From the NCBI GenBank assembly GCA_963573385.1, contig CAUYLG010051224.1, positions 24,341 to 88,340 of the forward strand: a stretch of 64,000 nt of DNA. Reading direction: 5' to 3'. The notes beneath the pieces were generated by a model. That model saw only the letters and a list, made by a program, of their open reading frames with translations. It was not told the DNA's origin and did not search any database. Of the stretch, positions 1 to 14,112 are shown one piece after another. The DNA comes from Cacajao melanocephalus (taxonomy: Eukaryota > Chordata > Mammalia > Primates > Pitheciidae). Position 1 is the stretch's first letter, and every line of letters begins with the position of its first letter. The position numbers were made by a program, and so were the translations under genes.

Positions 1-800
1 TAGGGCAATACTGCAGATTTGACATCATAAAGATAATATAAAATGTGATGAATAACTTTAAAAAAATTAATTTGATAATTTCTCAAAAACAATAATAAAA
101 GCAATAGCTTACTGAAGCTGACAAATGAAGAAATAAATTGTTGAAGTTTGATATGTATTAAATAAATTGAATCTGTTAACCAAAATCTTTGACACAATTA
201 AATCTCCTAGCAGAGTTAAACTCACCAGTACATTTTTCCAAATATTTAAGGAAGAAAAAAATATTTCAATCATACAAACTGTTCCCAATAAAAGAAAAAG
301 AAGTTTTATGGTCCCTATGTTTTTATGAGACTCTCACAAGCTTAACATCAAAACTGCACAGGAATATCATTAGAATAATACATTCTTAATTTATCACAGA
401 ATAATTTTAAATATATCATATTATAATATAATAACAATATTCACAAATAAGTAATTTTATTTCTTTCATCACCAACATTTTTGCTCTTGTTGTCATAAAT
501 TTAATTCCACAATACACATTATATTTGCTTTAAACAGTCAATGATCTTAAAGGAAATAAACTATTTTTACTTAAGCTTGAAAAATCATTTTTATAATATA
601 TTTTAAAATTCTATGCTGGTGCTCAAATTTTTCAGCCTTTGCTTTTGAAAATATTTTTAGTTTACCTTCATTTTAACAGGATACTTAATTTAGTAAAGAA
701 TTCTGAGTTGATTTTTTTTTTGAGTGACTTTAAGGTGACTTTAAAGATGCTACCTATCTTCCCGCCTTCATTGTCAGCCATATTTTGTTGTTGTTGAGAT
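1..800. other. AT-rich intergenic DNA
   Basis: No gene is supported here. The stretch is strongly AT-rich, with many short A and T runs. The only open frame of any size is 66 codons, low in complexity and resembling nothing I know. Positions 770-800 could belong to the interior of the ERV whose LTR starts at 821, but they are too short to assign. Confidence 0.5.
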
Positions 801-802
801 CA

Positions 803-819
803 CCTCATGTTGGGCACCA
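803..819 (-). other. tRNA-Lys-type primer binding site remnant
   Basis: The minus strand reads TGGTGCCCAACATGAGG directly after the LTR end and a one-base spacer. The canonical Lys(1,2) site is TGGCGCCCAACGTGGGG. The three differences are C/T or G/A changes, as expected from decay of methylated CpG and other sites. Confidence 0.65.
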
Positions 820-820
820 C

Positions 821-1373
821 TGTTGGGGTCACCATCTGTGGGGATCTGTCCTGTAGACCTTGACTCAGAAACGGATAAATAAAGTACATTGACACACAGA
901 TATTATGCTTTTCCAGTTTGACTGAGTGTGTCAGCATGGCTTACAGGCACCCTGGAGAGTGTTGTAAACAGCTGTGACTGTAGGCCACCAGCCAGTGAGA
1001 CTGGCATTTATTTAGTAAAGTTTAATTGACAAAGGCCTGAGTCAACACCACTAGAGGTTGAAGATAAAAGGACAGGTTCCCATGCCCAAAGCAAACAACC
1101 ATTAGAGGGTAATCTCCCTGGTCAATGGCCATCCAGCTCAAAGTTTAGTTTTAAGATCACATGAGTACACAAGCTAGCTAGGTAAACTACTCAAATTCCT
1201 TTGTATTTGTGCCCTAATCTGTCTGGTTCCTACAAAGAAACTCTGGGCTGTCTTCAGCCAAGAATTATAGAAAAAACCCTTAGGCTTTCCAAAAGGGTTT
1301 AAGAATATATTTTATATCTTTCTCTAATATTTTTCCTTAATATTCTTGCCACCACCCTGAGTGAATCCCCACA
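821..1373 (-). mobile_element. ERV class II (HML-type) LTR, minus orientation, with primer binding site remnant
   Basis: Read on the minus strand, this 553-bp block starts TGTGGGGATTCACTCAGGG and ends ACCCCAACA, so it has the TG...CA ends of an LTR. One base beyond its 3' end, at 803-819, lies a 17-nt sequence that differs at three positions (all transitions) from the complement of the tRNA-Lys(1,2) 3' end used by MMTV and HML (HERV-K) elements. That identifies the orientation and the betaretrovirus-like class. No gag is recognisable beyond the priming site, so this is an LTR with a stub of leader. I cannot name the family: MER9 (HML-3) or another HML LTR is possible. Confidence 0.7.
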
Positions 1374-1484
1374 TGTTGTGACTGTGGTTGTTACATGAAT
1401 GTAATTGTAATTTTCCTCTGGCCACTTTTAAGATTTTTTTACCTTATCTTTAGTTTGCAGATGTTTGGTTATTATGAGGAGTTT

Positions 1485-1521
1485 AGGGGCGTGTGTGTCT
1501 CTGTGTGTGTGTGTGCATGCA
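1485..1521. repeat. Imperfect (GT)n microsatellite
   Basis: The tract is GT-rich with CT interruptions and ends in alternating GCATGC. Confidence 0.7.
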
Positions 1522-1736
1522 TGCTTATGTGTTTAACCTTGCTTGGAGTTTACTAAGCTCCTTACACCTGTGGGTTTCCATCTTTCATTAATTCTGAAAA
1601 ATTTTCAGCCACTGTCTCTTCAAAAATTTCTTCCCACTCCTCCTTTTCTTTACCTATTTCTAGAAATTTAGTTACAAATATGTTAGAACATTTGATATTA
1701 ACTCATATTGTTATCTACCTAGAACATTTGATATTA

Positions 1737-1816
1737 TGTAGATAGATGAATGATAGACAGATAGATATAGATATAGATATAGATATAGATATAGATATAG
1801 ATAGATATATAGATAT
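1737..1816. repeat. (GATA)/(ATAGAT)n microsatellite
   Basis: A run of GATA-type units passes into at least six near-perfect ATAGAT hexamers (about 1763-1803). It is likely to be length-polymorphic. Confidence 0.85.
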
Positions 1817-3599
1817 TTTCCCTTTGAGCTTTAGTTTTGGTAACTTATTTTGATCTGTGTTCACGTTCCCTCACTGTGTTTGATTAATTGTTAAAAGTCC
1901 ATAAAATACATTTTTCATTGTTAATACTCTTTTTCTGTTGCGTTATTTTGATTATTTTCTTACTTTATGTTTTTCTGTTAAAATTCCCAATTTGTTCATG
2001 CATTTTTGTCTACCTTTCTACTAGATTAGTTTAACATATTAACTATAGTTATTTTAAAGTCTAGGTTTTCTAATTCTAATAAATGAGATAAATATGCGTC
2101 AGCTATGATTGACTGTTTTACCCCTATTGCTTATGGTTCATAAGCTCTTGCTTCACTGCATATCTTATATTTTTACCACATATTAACGTGACATGTTTGA
2201 GAAACATAAGTATTAAAATAAATAACATTTGCACCCAAAAAGGAAATATTTCTTCAGCTATCAGGCTGGTATAAGGGTGGTGGAAAAATATAATTTACGC
2301 TTAAGTTGGTTTCAGGCTTTGTTGCAGATTTAGTTACATGTATGTCTGACAGTACTCTCATTTTACCACTTGCTTAAAATTTTTGACTTTGAGATAAGAA
2401 TATTTATTTCAGAATGTCTTGGAATCTGCATCTGGGTCACACTCCAGAAATCTTTTTGCGTTACAGTTCAGTAGGTAAATTTCTGAACTGTAGGAGATCT
2501 ACTTCTGCCTTATAGTCTGATATACAGTCTTCCAAATGACTATGAAGTTCTCTTTTCTTTTCAGCCTTGCCCTTGGCTTTTCATCTTTGAGGGGTCTTTC
2601 TCCACCCTACTGCATTAATCCTAGCTCACAGAGGGCCCCTACTTTGAACTAAATAAAGATCTGCTGTGCAATGTGGAACTTTCTCTCCACTGCCCCACCC
2701 TCCTACCAGCCTCCATGCATTTGTATGCATTTGATGACACTCTCCTGTATCTCCAGGGAATCTTTCACAACCCTTTTACCTGCTCCTGTCCCTCAGCAAC
2801 AGTGTGGTGACAACATGCTCAGTGAAAGCTCTGTCATTTAGAGGATTTTCTCCAACCCTCTTGCCCTGCCTCCAATCTTGAGGTCACTACTTCCATGTAC
2901 TAACTAACCTTGTGTACCTGAGAGAATACTTTTTCATTTCCTACGTTCTGTTTTTAGTCGGCTGAGTAACTGAAGGTCCCATGCTTCTGAGGAGTACTCT
3001 GTCAGTCACATTGTTCTTTCCACATTATAAAATGCACTACTAAAATGCACTCAGCGAAGGCTTTGTGTGAAACAACTGGAGGAAAGGCAGATGCTGAGAT
3101 TCTTTGAAAAACTGTTAGTTACACCAGAGCATACACAGCCACTACAATTCTTTAAAAGTTATTCTGGGTTTTTCTTATGCTATTCTATGACAGGTTCACT
3201 CTCTTTTCACTGTATGTGGAAAAATAAAAGCAACTGTCGGTTCTTCTCTCCAAGGGCAGGCTCCTGCCTCATTGAAATATAATTTATCTAGATTTCTATT
3301 CATCGTAAGTTCTCTGTTGGGTTTAAAAAATAAAGCATCATAGTTTTTGTAGCTTATTCAGCTTATCTTGTTACACCATAAACTTTTTCTTAAATAGGCA
3401 AAGAAAGCCCTAACTATAAAGAAAATATTAATAAGCATTAACTTCATTAGAATAAAATACTTCCGTTTATCAAAAGATTCCATGAAGAATGTAAAAATGC
3501 CATCCATGAGTGGAAGAAATTTTTATACATGTAACCAAAAATATTTATATCCAAAATATGTAATTTCCTTCTACAATGTAATCAGTAAATTTCAGACAC

Positions 3600-4250
3600 T
3601 AAGGAGGAAAAAAGAAAAACCAGTTAAAAGATTTTAATAAGGTTATTCCCAAAAGAGAATATACAAATGGTCAATAAGAATTTGAAATGTGTTATACTAT
3701 ATCCTTCATTAGGAAAAGTTAAAACCATAATGCACAATGCACTTCATACCCATTAGGGTGGCAAAATTAAAGAGTCTTACATTATCAATTATTGGCCAAG
3801 GTGTGGAGAAACTGGAACTCCATATACTGCTGATGAGAAGAAATGATTTTGAAATACTATTTATCAGTGTCTGCTAAAGCTTAATATATTATATCCTATG
3901 ACATGTCCATTTAATTCTTGGGCATATAACTAACAGAATGTGTACACACATTCACTGAGCTACATGTGCAAGAATTTTTATGGCAGCCCTGTTTTTAATT
4001 GTCAAAATGTGGCAGCAACCCAAATATACTAAGAGCAGATATCATAAACAAATTGTGGTATAATGAAATATTATAGAGCAAAAAGAATAAAGTACTGCCA
4101 CGCGCAATGTGGGTGCGTCTCACAGACATTGTGTTAATTGAAGTCAGATACAAAAGATTTCATTTTTACAAAGTGAAATAACAGGAAATGTAAATATAGG
4201 ATGATATAAGTCATGATAACAGTTTTCCTGGTTGGTTATTGAATAGTGGA
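3600..4250 (+). mobile_element. Old L1 (L1M) 3' ORF2/3'UTR fragment
   Basis: Phrases typical of the ORF2 C-terminal region and 3' end of old L1 elements occur in order: a 'cattagggtggcaaaat' segment, 'ggtgtggagaaactgg', and a later 'ggcagcaacccaaat' segment. Many indels destroy any frame. The exact subfamily cannot be read by eye. Confidence 0.7.
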
Positions 4251-7239
4251 TATATATGTAACAGCCATCTTGGTCTGCTCTAAAATACTATTAACGTGAG
4301 TATTAGGTGTAGAGATTTAAGCATTTCCTTAAACCATACACTTAATGTATGTTATGCTTTGATTATTTTTAAGTGGCAGAATTGAACCTCAAATCTGTAA
4401 AATCTCCCTCAACAGGATTAAACTCTTGCTGTTTCTTCACCAAAGTAAAATATTAAGAGGTTTGTCTTTTCTTTTTTTATGTAGTTAATATTTATTGTGA
4501 CATCAAAAAGGATTCTTGTACTTGAATAATGTGATTTAGTTATTTAATATGAAAACAAAAACTTCACATTACCACAGATGAGCAGGTGAGTCAGGGTGAA
4601 TGCCAGTTTTAGTCTTTTCTCAACCTTTCAGGTAATATTTGTCATAATTTCTTGACCTCTAAAGCTTCTGTCTTACTTCCTATCAGTTCAATTATGCATT
4701 TAAAAAGACATGTTAAATATACTATCCAGATTATTAGATGTTCTGTCTGGGAATAGTTTAATCAGACACTGAGCATACCGGATTGCAGGAATGATTTTAA
4801 ATCTCATTGAAATTTTCCAAGAAATTATTTCACATTTTTTTCTTGTTTCATGCTCATGTCATGTCAGTTCTCTAGTTTAAATCTTATGTATTTTATAACT
4901 TCTGATTGTAAATTCATTTTCAGTGAGAATTACTTTCTATAGGCATTCCCCAAATCTAGGCTGTATTTCAAGCTGCTTTTGTGAGAGCCCTCTGAGTTTC
5001 AACTGTTCAGAACCAGCTTTATGTCAATTTCTTGGCTCAGTGTTTCAGGACAGTAGGGCTAGCATTGTATTAGGCCCTTCAGCAAAATGAGTCAAGCTTG
5101 AGGTTCAGATACCTCCGGGATGGCATTTCACCCTTACCTAGCCCTGCTTAGATAGCTACCCTTCTGCAGCTTCCCAACACCAGTAGGCACAGTTGCTCTG
5201 GTTGCTATTCCTAGATGAGATCATCAGTAGAGCCCTGACTTATCCAGGGACTGTATCTGTTTCCAATCTTGTACAAGGCATTATTCTTTCTTTCTGTTTG
5301 ATCATAAAACCTCTACCTCTAAGAGTTTTCATTGGTCCTTATAGCCTTGTATGTTTTCTGCTTTGACTCACATTCACCAAATATTCTTCTACTTTTTTTT
5401 TGTTTCTAGAAATTGTTCATCCTTTTTTTTTTATTTGAAAAGGAAACTGTAGAATTTAAAAGGATTACATTATACCTGTGATATATGTACATGGTGGGGT
5501 GTATGTGTATATATATGTGATGGGTGGGGTTGTCCTTCTACATCAGGTCAGTTCATCCTATTAACCAGAATTTTATTACAGTTATAGTTTGAAAACTATA
5601 TATTTATTTTTTAGAGGCAACTTAACTGAATTTCCAGAATCTTCTTTATTTGTATAAATACAATCTGCTTCTAACTCAAGCATTTTAATAGTTTCAAATT
5701 CATACATTATTTGGAATAAGCTCCAAGATTGATGGACTATTCATCTGTGCCATTTACTTTCTATTAATTGTAGAATACATTTTTTTAAAATTCTGCATAC
5801 CTTAGAATATTCATTGAATAGCTTTTGTTTGTAATTTGCATGGGCGTTTATAAAGGAAACTTATAAGGGCACACATTTAAGTACAACAGTATTACTTGAA
5901 AACCTTTGATTTCCCCAAATCAGTTCCAATGAAATAGAAGCTACCTGCTCTGTAGCCAGCAGGCAAACTCAGCTAATGATCTGGTGATTTTTATTATTTT
6001 ATTAAAATTCTAGCCACTGATGCTTCTATTCTTCCTCTTTGATGTGCACAGACATCCTCACAGACAAGCTCACCCAACTTGTCTTGTTAAAACACATGAT
6101 CCCACAGCACATCCAACTCCTCTTTCATGCACAGTGCAATATATACACATGCCTTTTTCTATCTATGACACATTCTTTTCTCTTTCCTTAAAACATAACA
6201 CAGTCACTTCCCTTGAGGTATTCTGTTTGTCTCTACCCACCCAACTCTGCAAAGATCAATAATTTTGCTAACATCTGATGCTCCTTCATGTGAAGTGCCA
6301 TTTATTGGGCTTTGTCCTATTCAGTCTGGAACTTTTTATTCACTAGGATGACACCTCACGTATCAGGATTAGTAGTCTTCAAACTTCTAACTATGAGCAG
6401 AGTTTTAGTGTCACCTTCCTGAGACTAAGAGGTTTGTCTAATCTTTGTATATCCTGAAATACATATTTCCTGTCTTCTGTTAATCTTACTAGCAAAAGTT
6501 TCCTGAATGATTTACAGAATTCATTTATGTTAGCAGCTGATCTTTAAATTTTTGCAATATAGAATGCAGAACCTTTTCAAAGACTATTACAGAGGCCAAA
6601 TTTATATGTTTCAAAGAAGTCATACCATTGAAGAACCTTATTTAAAAGGTAATAATATACTACATCGTTTAGGAAATTTCACAATTACAATTTTGAGAAG
6701 AAGCAATTTGGCAGCATAAACAGCAACTATGCTCCAAACCAAGCAGCTTATTCTATTTGGGAAATTTATTTTGTCTGCTGAAAAATATATACATACAGGA
6801 TTTCCATAGTCTCATTGTTAGTAAAAGATCATATTGTGATACACATGAGTTTATATACTTTAACACACAGCATATGTCATCTATTCCTAGCTATTTATTT
6901 AGTTTACTTTAGGATAGATTAAGACTTTTTGACTGCTTCTGGACAGTGCCCTGTCCCTGAGGACTTCCTCACTCATAAGCCTATGAGAGTCAAGGCAACA
7001 AATGTAGGAACAGTGATTCTCACGGGAACACTTATTTCAGAAAAGCTGTGCTGAAAATCTGGGTTTTTATTTGAACTTCTAGGCCTTATTTGGCCTTAAA
7101 AAATGACATGTAATCTTTTCTGTGCTCTCCCTTCTCCAAGAAGGTGGGCCTCAGGCAGGTGAAGAATCGAGGACATGGGCAAAATCCTGGGCAAGCTGTG
7201 ACACTGGGGGAGTGTGGTTTATCCCCCAAAACAATCTAA
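4251..7239. other. Intergenic DNA, nothing recognised
   Basis: About 3 kb of AT-rich sequence holds no exon, tRNA-like fold or Alu. The open frame at 6020-6262 is 80 codons of unremarkable composition. Short T runs and a GT/TA-rich patch near 5485-5525 are the only visible structure. Confidence 0.45.
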
Positions 7240-7320
7240 GGAAGTCCACACCTGCTGCTTGATGATATAAAAGGGTATTTTATGGTATATCAATTACATC
7301 ACAATAAAAAGAAATTTGAG
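7240..7320 (+). mobile_element. Possible L1M 3'-terminal remnant
   Basis: The segment ending in 'cacaataaaaagaaattt' resembles the last tens of bases of old L1 3' ends (a 'gtatatcaattacatc' motif followed by an A-rich tail). It is very short, so the assignment is tentative. Confidence 0.35.
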
Positions 7321-7774
7321 AAACCTCTTGGTGAAGAAATCATAGTTAGAATTTATATTTAGTTCTTCAGTTGTGATGAAAACTATTAATAGTCTATGTA
7401 TTCTTTTTTCTTTGTCAATAAATATTTTGATAATATTATCAAAATTATTATACCTACAAAAGAAACCTGAAAGCCCTTTGACCATGTATTATATAGTCAT
7501 TTTAAAATAGCAAGAGTAATAATAATAACAGCAACTAATATTTTTAGAAAAAGAGTTTTTGAATGAATGTATCTCAATCTCAGAAAAAAAAGTATATATC
7601 AGACATTAAATTTCTCCAAAAGAGACATTTTTAAGAGAAAAGCTTACTTAACGTCCAGAGTAAAGAACACACTGCTTTAAACAGTATGTCCTGTTTAAAA
7701 ATGAGTTTCTACTTAAAATTATTGTCAAATCTGGATTTTAATATTATCTTGTTTTCATCTCCAGAGTGTAGTAT

Positions 7775-8158
7775 TGATAGCAATAAAAGAAAAACTTCAG
7801 CCTAATTACATTTAAAGGAGTTTAATTGAGCAATGGGGCAGCCATCTGAGCCAGAGAAGGCTCAAAGACTCCAGTGCAGCCACATGATGGAAGATTTATG
7901 AACAGGAAAAGAAAAGTGACCTATAGAAAATGAGAGTGAGGTACAAAGACAGCTGGGTTAGTTATAGCTCGGCATTTGCTGTATTTGAAGAGCTGGAACA
8001 GTTGGGTACTTTTGATTGGTCAAAACTTAGTGATTGACACAAGTGTAGGCTATGGTCTGTTTACACCTCCACTTGTTATAGTTCACGATGTACAGAAAGC
8101 CTTTAGGCTGAACCTAAATTACGCAAGAAGGTGGCTTTAGTTTAAACTTCATTTAACA
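7775..8158 (-). mobile_element. 3' LTR of the minus-strand ERV
   Basis: The minus-strand 5' edge begins TGTTAAATGAAG at 8158, and the 3' edge ends near 7775, giving about 384 bp. A CCAAT box lies on the minus strand at 8015-8019. The part from 7775 to about 8003 aligns with 15253-15487, including the shared phrase 'cagccacatgatggaagat'. Confidence 0.7.
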
Positions 8159-8175
8159 ATTTCCTCCTTTTGGTA
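8159..8175 (-). other. Polypurine tract next to the 3' LTR
   Basis: The minus strand reads CCAAAAGGAGGAAAT directly before the LTR start. A purine run abutting U3 is the plus-strand priming site of retroelements. Confidence 0.6.
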
Positions 8176-8869
8176 ACTTTTTTTAACCTTGAGTGATTGA
8201 CCAAAACTTTAGTCACTGAGGTCACTATCGCCATTGGTCTTAAACTGCACTGGGAAACTGTACAATAGCAGGTTTTGCAAGGTGGGAACAAGGACTGAGT
8301 AGAGGGTACCTCCTTATGCTAGTGTATCCTGTTTACAGGAGGAAAGTAAATTCTTGTCTGTTCTAGGACTTACGTGTTACCTTAAAGTATTGGTTTGATT
8401 ATGTCACATTTAACATGAGCAACTCCATTTTAGTTTGTTCTGGTCTATTGGAGCCTAGTGCATGAGCTCAGTCTGAAACAATGGACTCCTGTAATTTTGT
8501 AGTAAAAATTCCCCCTTTTGGGGCAGGTAGGTGACAGTATGACCAAAACTGAGGGCCTTAGCATTACTCTCAGTTACCATCACTTTGGGTTTCCAGTCTC
8601 AGCATGTTTCCAGTCTCAGTATAGATTATGGCAACCTGATGATCACACGTTTCTTCAGCTCTTGTCTTTCTGGTTGAAGAGAGACCGTTTGACATTCTAA
8701 AGATTGCTGCAAGCAAACAGTTAAATCTGTGACAGAATGCAGCACACAGGTAGACTACTATTGTGACTCTCGGGAGGATAATGCCAAGAGTTTGAAGTAT
8801 GCTCCTTATCCAGAATCCCCATAAACCAACCCATCTAAAATCAAATAGATCAAAGGATGAGCTAGATAA

Positions 8870-9197
<328 letters not shown>

Positions 9198-12100
9198 AAA
9201 GATGAAGCTTTTTATCTAGCTTAAAGACTCCAAGGGAGTCTTTGAGACTTACTTAATTAAGTAGTCTCTTTATTAATCCCCTACAAATAAATCTCTATAA
9301 TCTACATTTGAGATATTTTTTCATAGGTCACAAGTACCAGCAGCTGCACAGATTTGTTTAGCCAGTAAGTAATCTAGAATAATTCTATTACTTAGCATAG
9401 CTTTCACAAGAGAATTTAAAGTAGGCTATGTAACCATAGCCTTTACAGTAGAATCTGCTATAAAGCCTATCATAAGGGATACATTTCTAATCATTGCTTC
9501 TTTTACTCCAACCCATAATAAAAGGACCTAACAAAAAGACCTAAAAAAGGAGTGAATCAATGTTCTGTTTCTGACTGATTTTAAGGCAATGTATGCACCA
9601 CTAAAGTTTCTCACCTACATTGGACCTTCCTCTTTCATCTATCAAGGAATTAAGATATCCATGTATAAGGCTAGCTGCAAAATCCTTTACAAATAAAAAT
9701 GTACCCCATACGTGCACACAACAGACCACATTTTCACTTCTTTTTTTCATAGAGGCATAAACAAGGGGAAAATATTCACGATAAATGTTTCATCATTGTC
9801 GAGAAGTCTTGATTCGTAATCTTGGAAAAAGCTGTTCACATTAAGGATGCCATCATCTTCTGGGGAGAAACTTCTCTGGTTAGTTTTACTTTAAAATGGT
9901 GTACACTAATAGGTGTATATTTCCAAGAGTGTAGAGGAACTCTTTTCAGTTGTGAGATTATGAACCTAAGATTCAAGGTCTTGAGGTTTTGCTACAGTGT
10001 AGATGGCAAGGACAGTCTTCTGAAGTTCTCAGAAAATTCAATCTTTGTGTTCTAGATGGCAAAGGGGTTGATTGTCCCCAGGGAACTATAAAAAGCTTTA
10101 GTTGGTGAAAATACACTGTGGCATAATAATATTCTAACATTAGCCTGCTTGCATGGGAAATCTTTTATACAACCAGAAACATGCATTGAAAATAATAATT
10201 AAAATCCCTCTATAAGTGTTTAAATGGTTCATCAGGTAGTCAAATGTACCTGCAGCTTTGATTGTCTTCCCAGGAATGTGGGTTTGACAAACTGAATATT
10301 AGTCATAAACTGTTTTAGCAATTTAGAAGTCACCCAACCAATATATTTTTAATTTGGATCACTTTATCTTTTTCATGATGAGTCACAGAATGCATAACCT
10401 TTAATAACAAAAGATGTAAGGACTCAGGAAAGAGAAAGTGGTTGTCCTGGTCCATGCTTAATTAACATTAACTTATGTCCTCATGAATACCAGTTGTTTC
10501 TCCAATTTAGGTACATAGCACTGATGAGTGATGGGTTATCATTGGCAATTTGACTTAGACCATGGAGTTTATTTAAATTGTATATCCAAATAATTTTGGT
10601 ATTGGCTGATTTACTATGAACATCTGGCAGAGTATTTTCTTGATATTCAATTAATTTTTGTTCTACTTGTGTTTGCAGTTTATAAACCAGTTGGTCTTTT
10701 CATTAAAGTCCCAGGAATTTTTACCCAGTCTGAATGCTATGATTCTAAAGTTAATAGGAACCCGTATTCAAGAGTGCTTTTCAGGGTCCATTATATTCTT
10801 TAATGAACCTCCTAAAAAACACTATTTTCTAGGATTTGGTGTGCTTGTGAAGTTTTCAGAATCTGTATCAGCATTAAACAATGAACTGTGGAAATGTCTT
10901 TAAATAATCATAGTTAAAAACACAATTGACAAGGAAATGTTATTTTTGTGGTCTACAGTAACTTAACATAATAACTATAATTATGATTGATAGCATTACT
11001 CAAAAATTAGAATTTCAGAAATTCCATATGATTTTGGAACATATATTAAAATCAATCACTAAAAGATAACCTGAAGAAGGTTAAACATTATTTTTTATTT
11101 TGACAGTGGTTACCATGTAACTTAATATGTCAGATATTCCTATTACCTATCTTTTGGATGCTTCAGGGGCCCTCTGTAGTATCCCAAAGTTAGAGGCCAG
11201 AAAAGACCATTTTGAAGCTGAAATTTAATTTTAGAAAGCCTATCAAATATGTTAAAGATTTAAAACACTTGATATTATAAAATAAAATTCCAGATCACCA
11301 TAAGTCATTCATTTAACCAAAAATATGACTCAAAAATTTTTTAAAAAGGCAAAAACCTTTGCTCATTGATAGAAGGAAGACTTAGCTTTTCAAACAATTA
11401 GTCTCTTGTCTTTCCCCTTTTTTGCTAGTTTATTCAAAAAGCACACAAAAATCTTTCATTATCCTTTAATATTACATGAAAATTTTGTTCAAAAGAGAAA
11501 ACCAAATTTCATCCTTTCATCAGTGTACTATTAATGCCAATGCCAATTTTTGATAAAACCTTACAGACAAATTGATTCAATCGTAATCAGTTTGACCATA
11601 ATGTGAGATTCTCATAAGCCTTTTATAACCTCTTACAAGTTTTTGTTAAAGAGTTGATCAGTGCTCTAGGAAGACCATGTTGAGCTTTTTTCAATGTTCA
11701 ATTTACAGAAAAACCCCTTTAAATTTAACCAATATGTTCATACATGTGATTTATTTTATAAGATTAATTAATTTTTTTACAAACCTTCCACAACTTACTC
11801 AAACCTTTAGCTTTATCTTAGCTAATTTAAAACTATCTTTTAGCCCTCTAAATGAGGCAAACTTTGCATTCCTTTGCCTTCTTATAATATTTTACCAAAA
11901 ACACCTTTAACTCTCCTCACACACCTTGCATGTAAAAATGTTTCTTCCGCAGTGTTATAATGGTGACTCTTAGCAATTTTTAATTTTGGTTAATAATCTG
12001 GTAAGTCTTTTTATCATGTACTAGCTGTGGAGCCCAAGACACCATACAGAAGTGCAGATGAGGTCTGACTCTTTTCAGCATAGCTGGGGGCATAGGTAAT

Positions 12101-14069
12101 GCCACGTGTCCTCAGGTCTTATTTAGAATCTAATAGCTCCGAAGCATTTAAGTTGAACAATTTTCAGAAGTCAAATCAGTTTATGACCTTAAGGCAATTA
12201 GTAAACCTAATATCTTGCCTGCCTAATTTAGACCAATGTCTCTATTTGACCAATAATCTTTAAAATTCTTTATTTTCGAAAGCTTACTAAGGTGACGTGA
12301 ACTAAAAGATATTAGTTTTTATTTTTCTAACAAAATATTAAAGCCCTTATTTTTCTTTAAGGCAATTAAGTAGAACTCTTTTATATAAGCATCATACACA
12401 CAATACATATATTATTACACAGAAAGACAGAAGAAGATCCAGTAGCTGTAGGATGTTTCATTTGCCAGTTTGTAAGTTTCGTAATTGGATTGCTCACTGC
12501 AGGGTGGAGTCCCTGGTGAAACATGGCCAGGAAAACATGAAGTTTCCAAGGCCTAATAAGCAAGAACAGCTGGAATACAGATCCCCCAAATTAAGGTTCC
12601 CATTTATATATCTCATCCTGGATCCTCAAAAGAGGGAAGTTCCATGGAAGAAGACAGTGCAATGCTTTTACCATGCATTTTATTGCAAAGCAACCCAAAA
12701 CTTATCAGCCCATTCTGTGATTATCCCATCACCCATGGCAGTCTTATCTCAGTGGGACTGGGGACATTTCCATACTTTCCAGGTGGCGAGAAGCATGCTT
12801 CTTTGATCTAAAGGTGCAAAGAGCTAAGTGTTCCCCTATAACTGCCATTAGCCATCCCTAAAGTATATTTAGCCTTTAGTTTATGAAAGGGATCTATCTG
12901 CTTTCCATTGCTGGAGTTTTATGAGGAAAACAGGGGTTATTCCAAAAACAGCATCTGTGGTGCCTCTTCTGTTTTTCCCAAGGAGTCTGAGGCTATTAGA
13001 AATAATCTTAGGTCCTTTCATGTGCATTAAGAGTAGCAAGACAAAATGGAGAAAAACAATTCAGTCAACTGAGAATAAAGAAACTTTTTTCCAGAAAAAT
13101 CAAGATTTAAGAAAAGAAAAAAATCATAAAGTCCTTTTAAATATATATATAACTTAAATATCCACTTTTAATTAAGCTGACTTTTAACCACAGTGCTCTT
13201 AAAAAAAAAGTCCTTTTAAATTTTTTATTACTCGACTCCAGCCAGGCCACATGGCCAATTTCTGCTTTTAAAGTTTACCAAATATAACCTCACAGGTGAA
13301 AGCAACAAGCCTCAACTAAGGTTATGGCTTAACCATGAGTGCATGAGGTATTTTCAAGGAGGTGGTTAACAGTTTTTTATAAGATTTAGAGTCTCCAAAG
13401 GTAGCTTAGAAAAAGAAAAATTCAAGATGGTTTGTGGAGGGGAAAAGAATCAAAATAAAGGACACACAGATATCCAACCAGAAAGGACGCTTTCCCTAAG
13501 CCAGGATTTATCCCAAGCCACCATTGTAAAATGGCAAAGCCTTAGCTGCTGAGCTACAGCACTGGGCAGTTTCCACTGCCTTTCCCAGAAAAAGACTAGG
13601 GCGGTCAATATTGAGCCTGCAATGGCTTTTAACTACTCAGGATAACTTTTAGAGTTAACCATAACATGAACCCTGAAATTCCTGTTCCCTAAATGGCAAA
13701 GACCAAGAGAGAGTACTGCCATGTGACTAGAAAGCCAAGCTTCCAAGGACATAAAACAAAATGAAGACTTCATCCAGTTTTTTTGTTTATTTCAGGGACC
13801 TGCAGCAAAATTTGTTACTGACCAGTTGCTGTACCACTTTGAACAGCAAGCTTCTGGGGACCTAAGCCCATGTTCTATCTATGTTAAGACACCTCCCTCT
13901 ATGACAGAATGACATAGAAAGACAAATTCATAGCACAAAGTACACTAGATTCACTATAGCTTAAGATTAGCCTCTCAAATACTTTTTCTCATTAATTAAA
14001 ACTTTGCAAGAGATAGTGATTTTTACCATTCCCCAACCAGTTTGCAAAGAGATGGAGTGAGAAAGGGAG

Positions 14070-14071
14070 AC

Positions 14072-14112
<41 letters not shown>
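14070..14112. repeat. (AG)n microsatellite
   Basis: About twenty AG dinucleotides occur with one AAAG interruption. The tract creates an artificial Arg-Glu repeat in the open frame that crosses it. Confidence 0.9.

Larger units (their letters stand above)
1374..3600. other. Intergenic DNA with simple repeats, no gene
   Basis: I see no exon, RNA gene or identifiable transposon in this interval apart from the GT-rich and ATAGAT tracts listed separately. The longest open frame (3067-3282, 71 codons) lacks any recognisable domain. Some of the sequence may be very old repeat that is too diverged to assign by eye. Confidence 0.45.

Noticed and set aside
12453..12806. 117-codon plus-strand open frame
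   Set aside because: It lies in the ERV interior against the element's orientation, with no known domain and no splice or promoter context.
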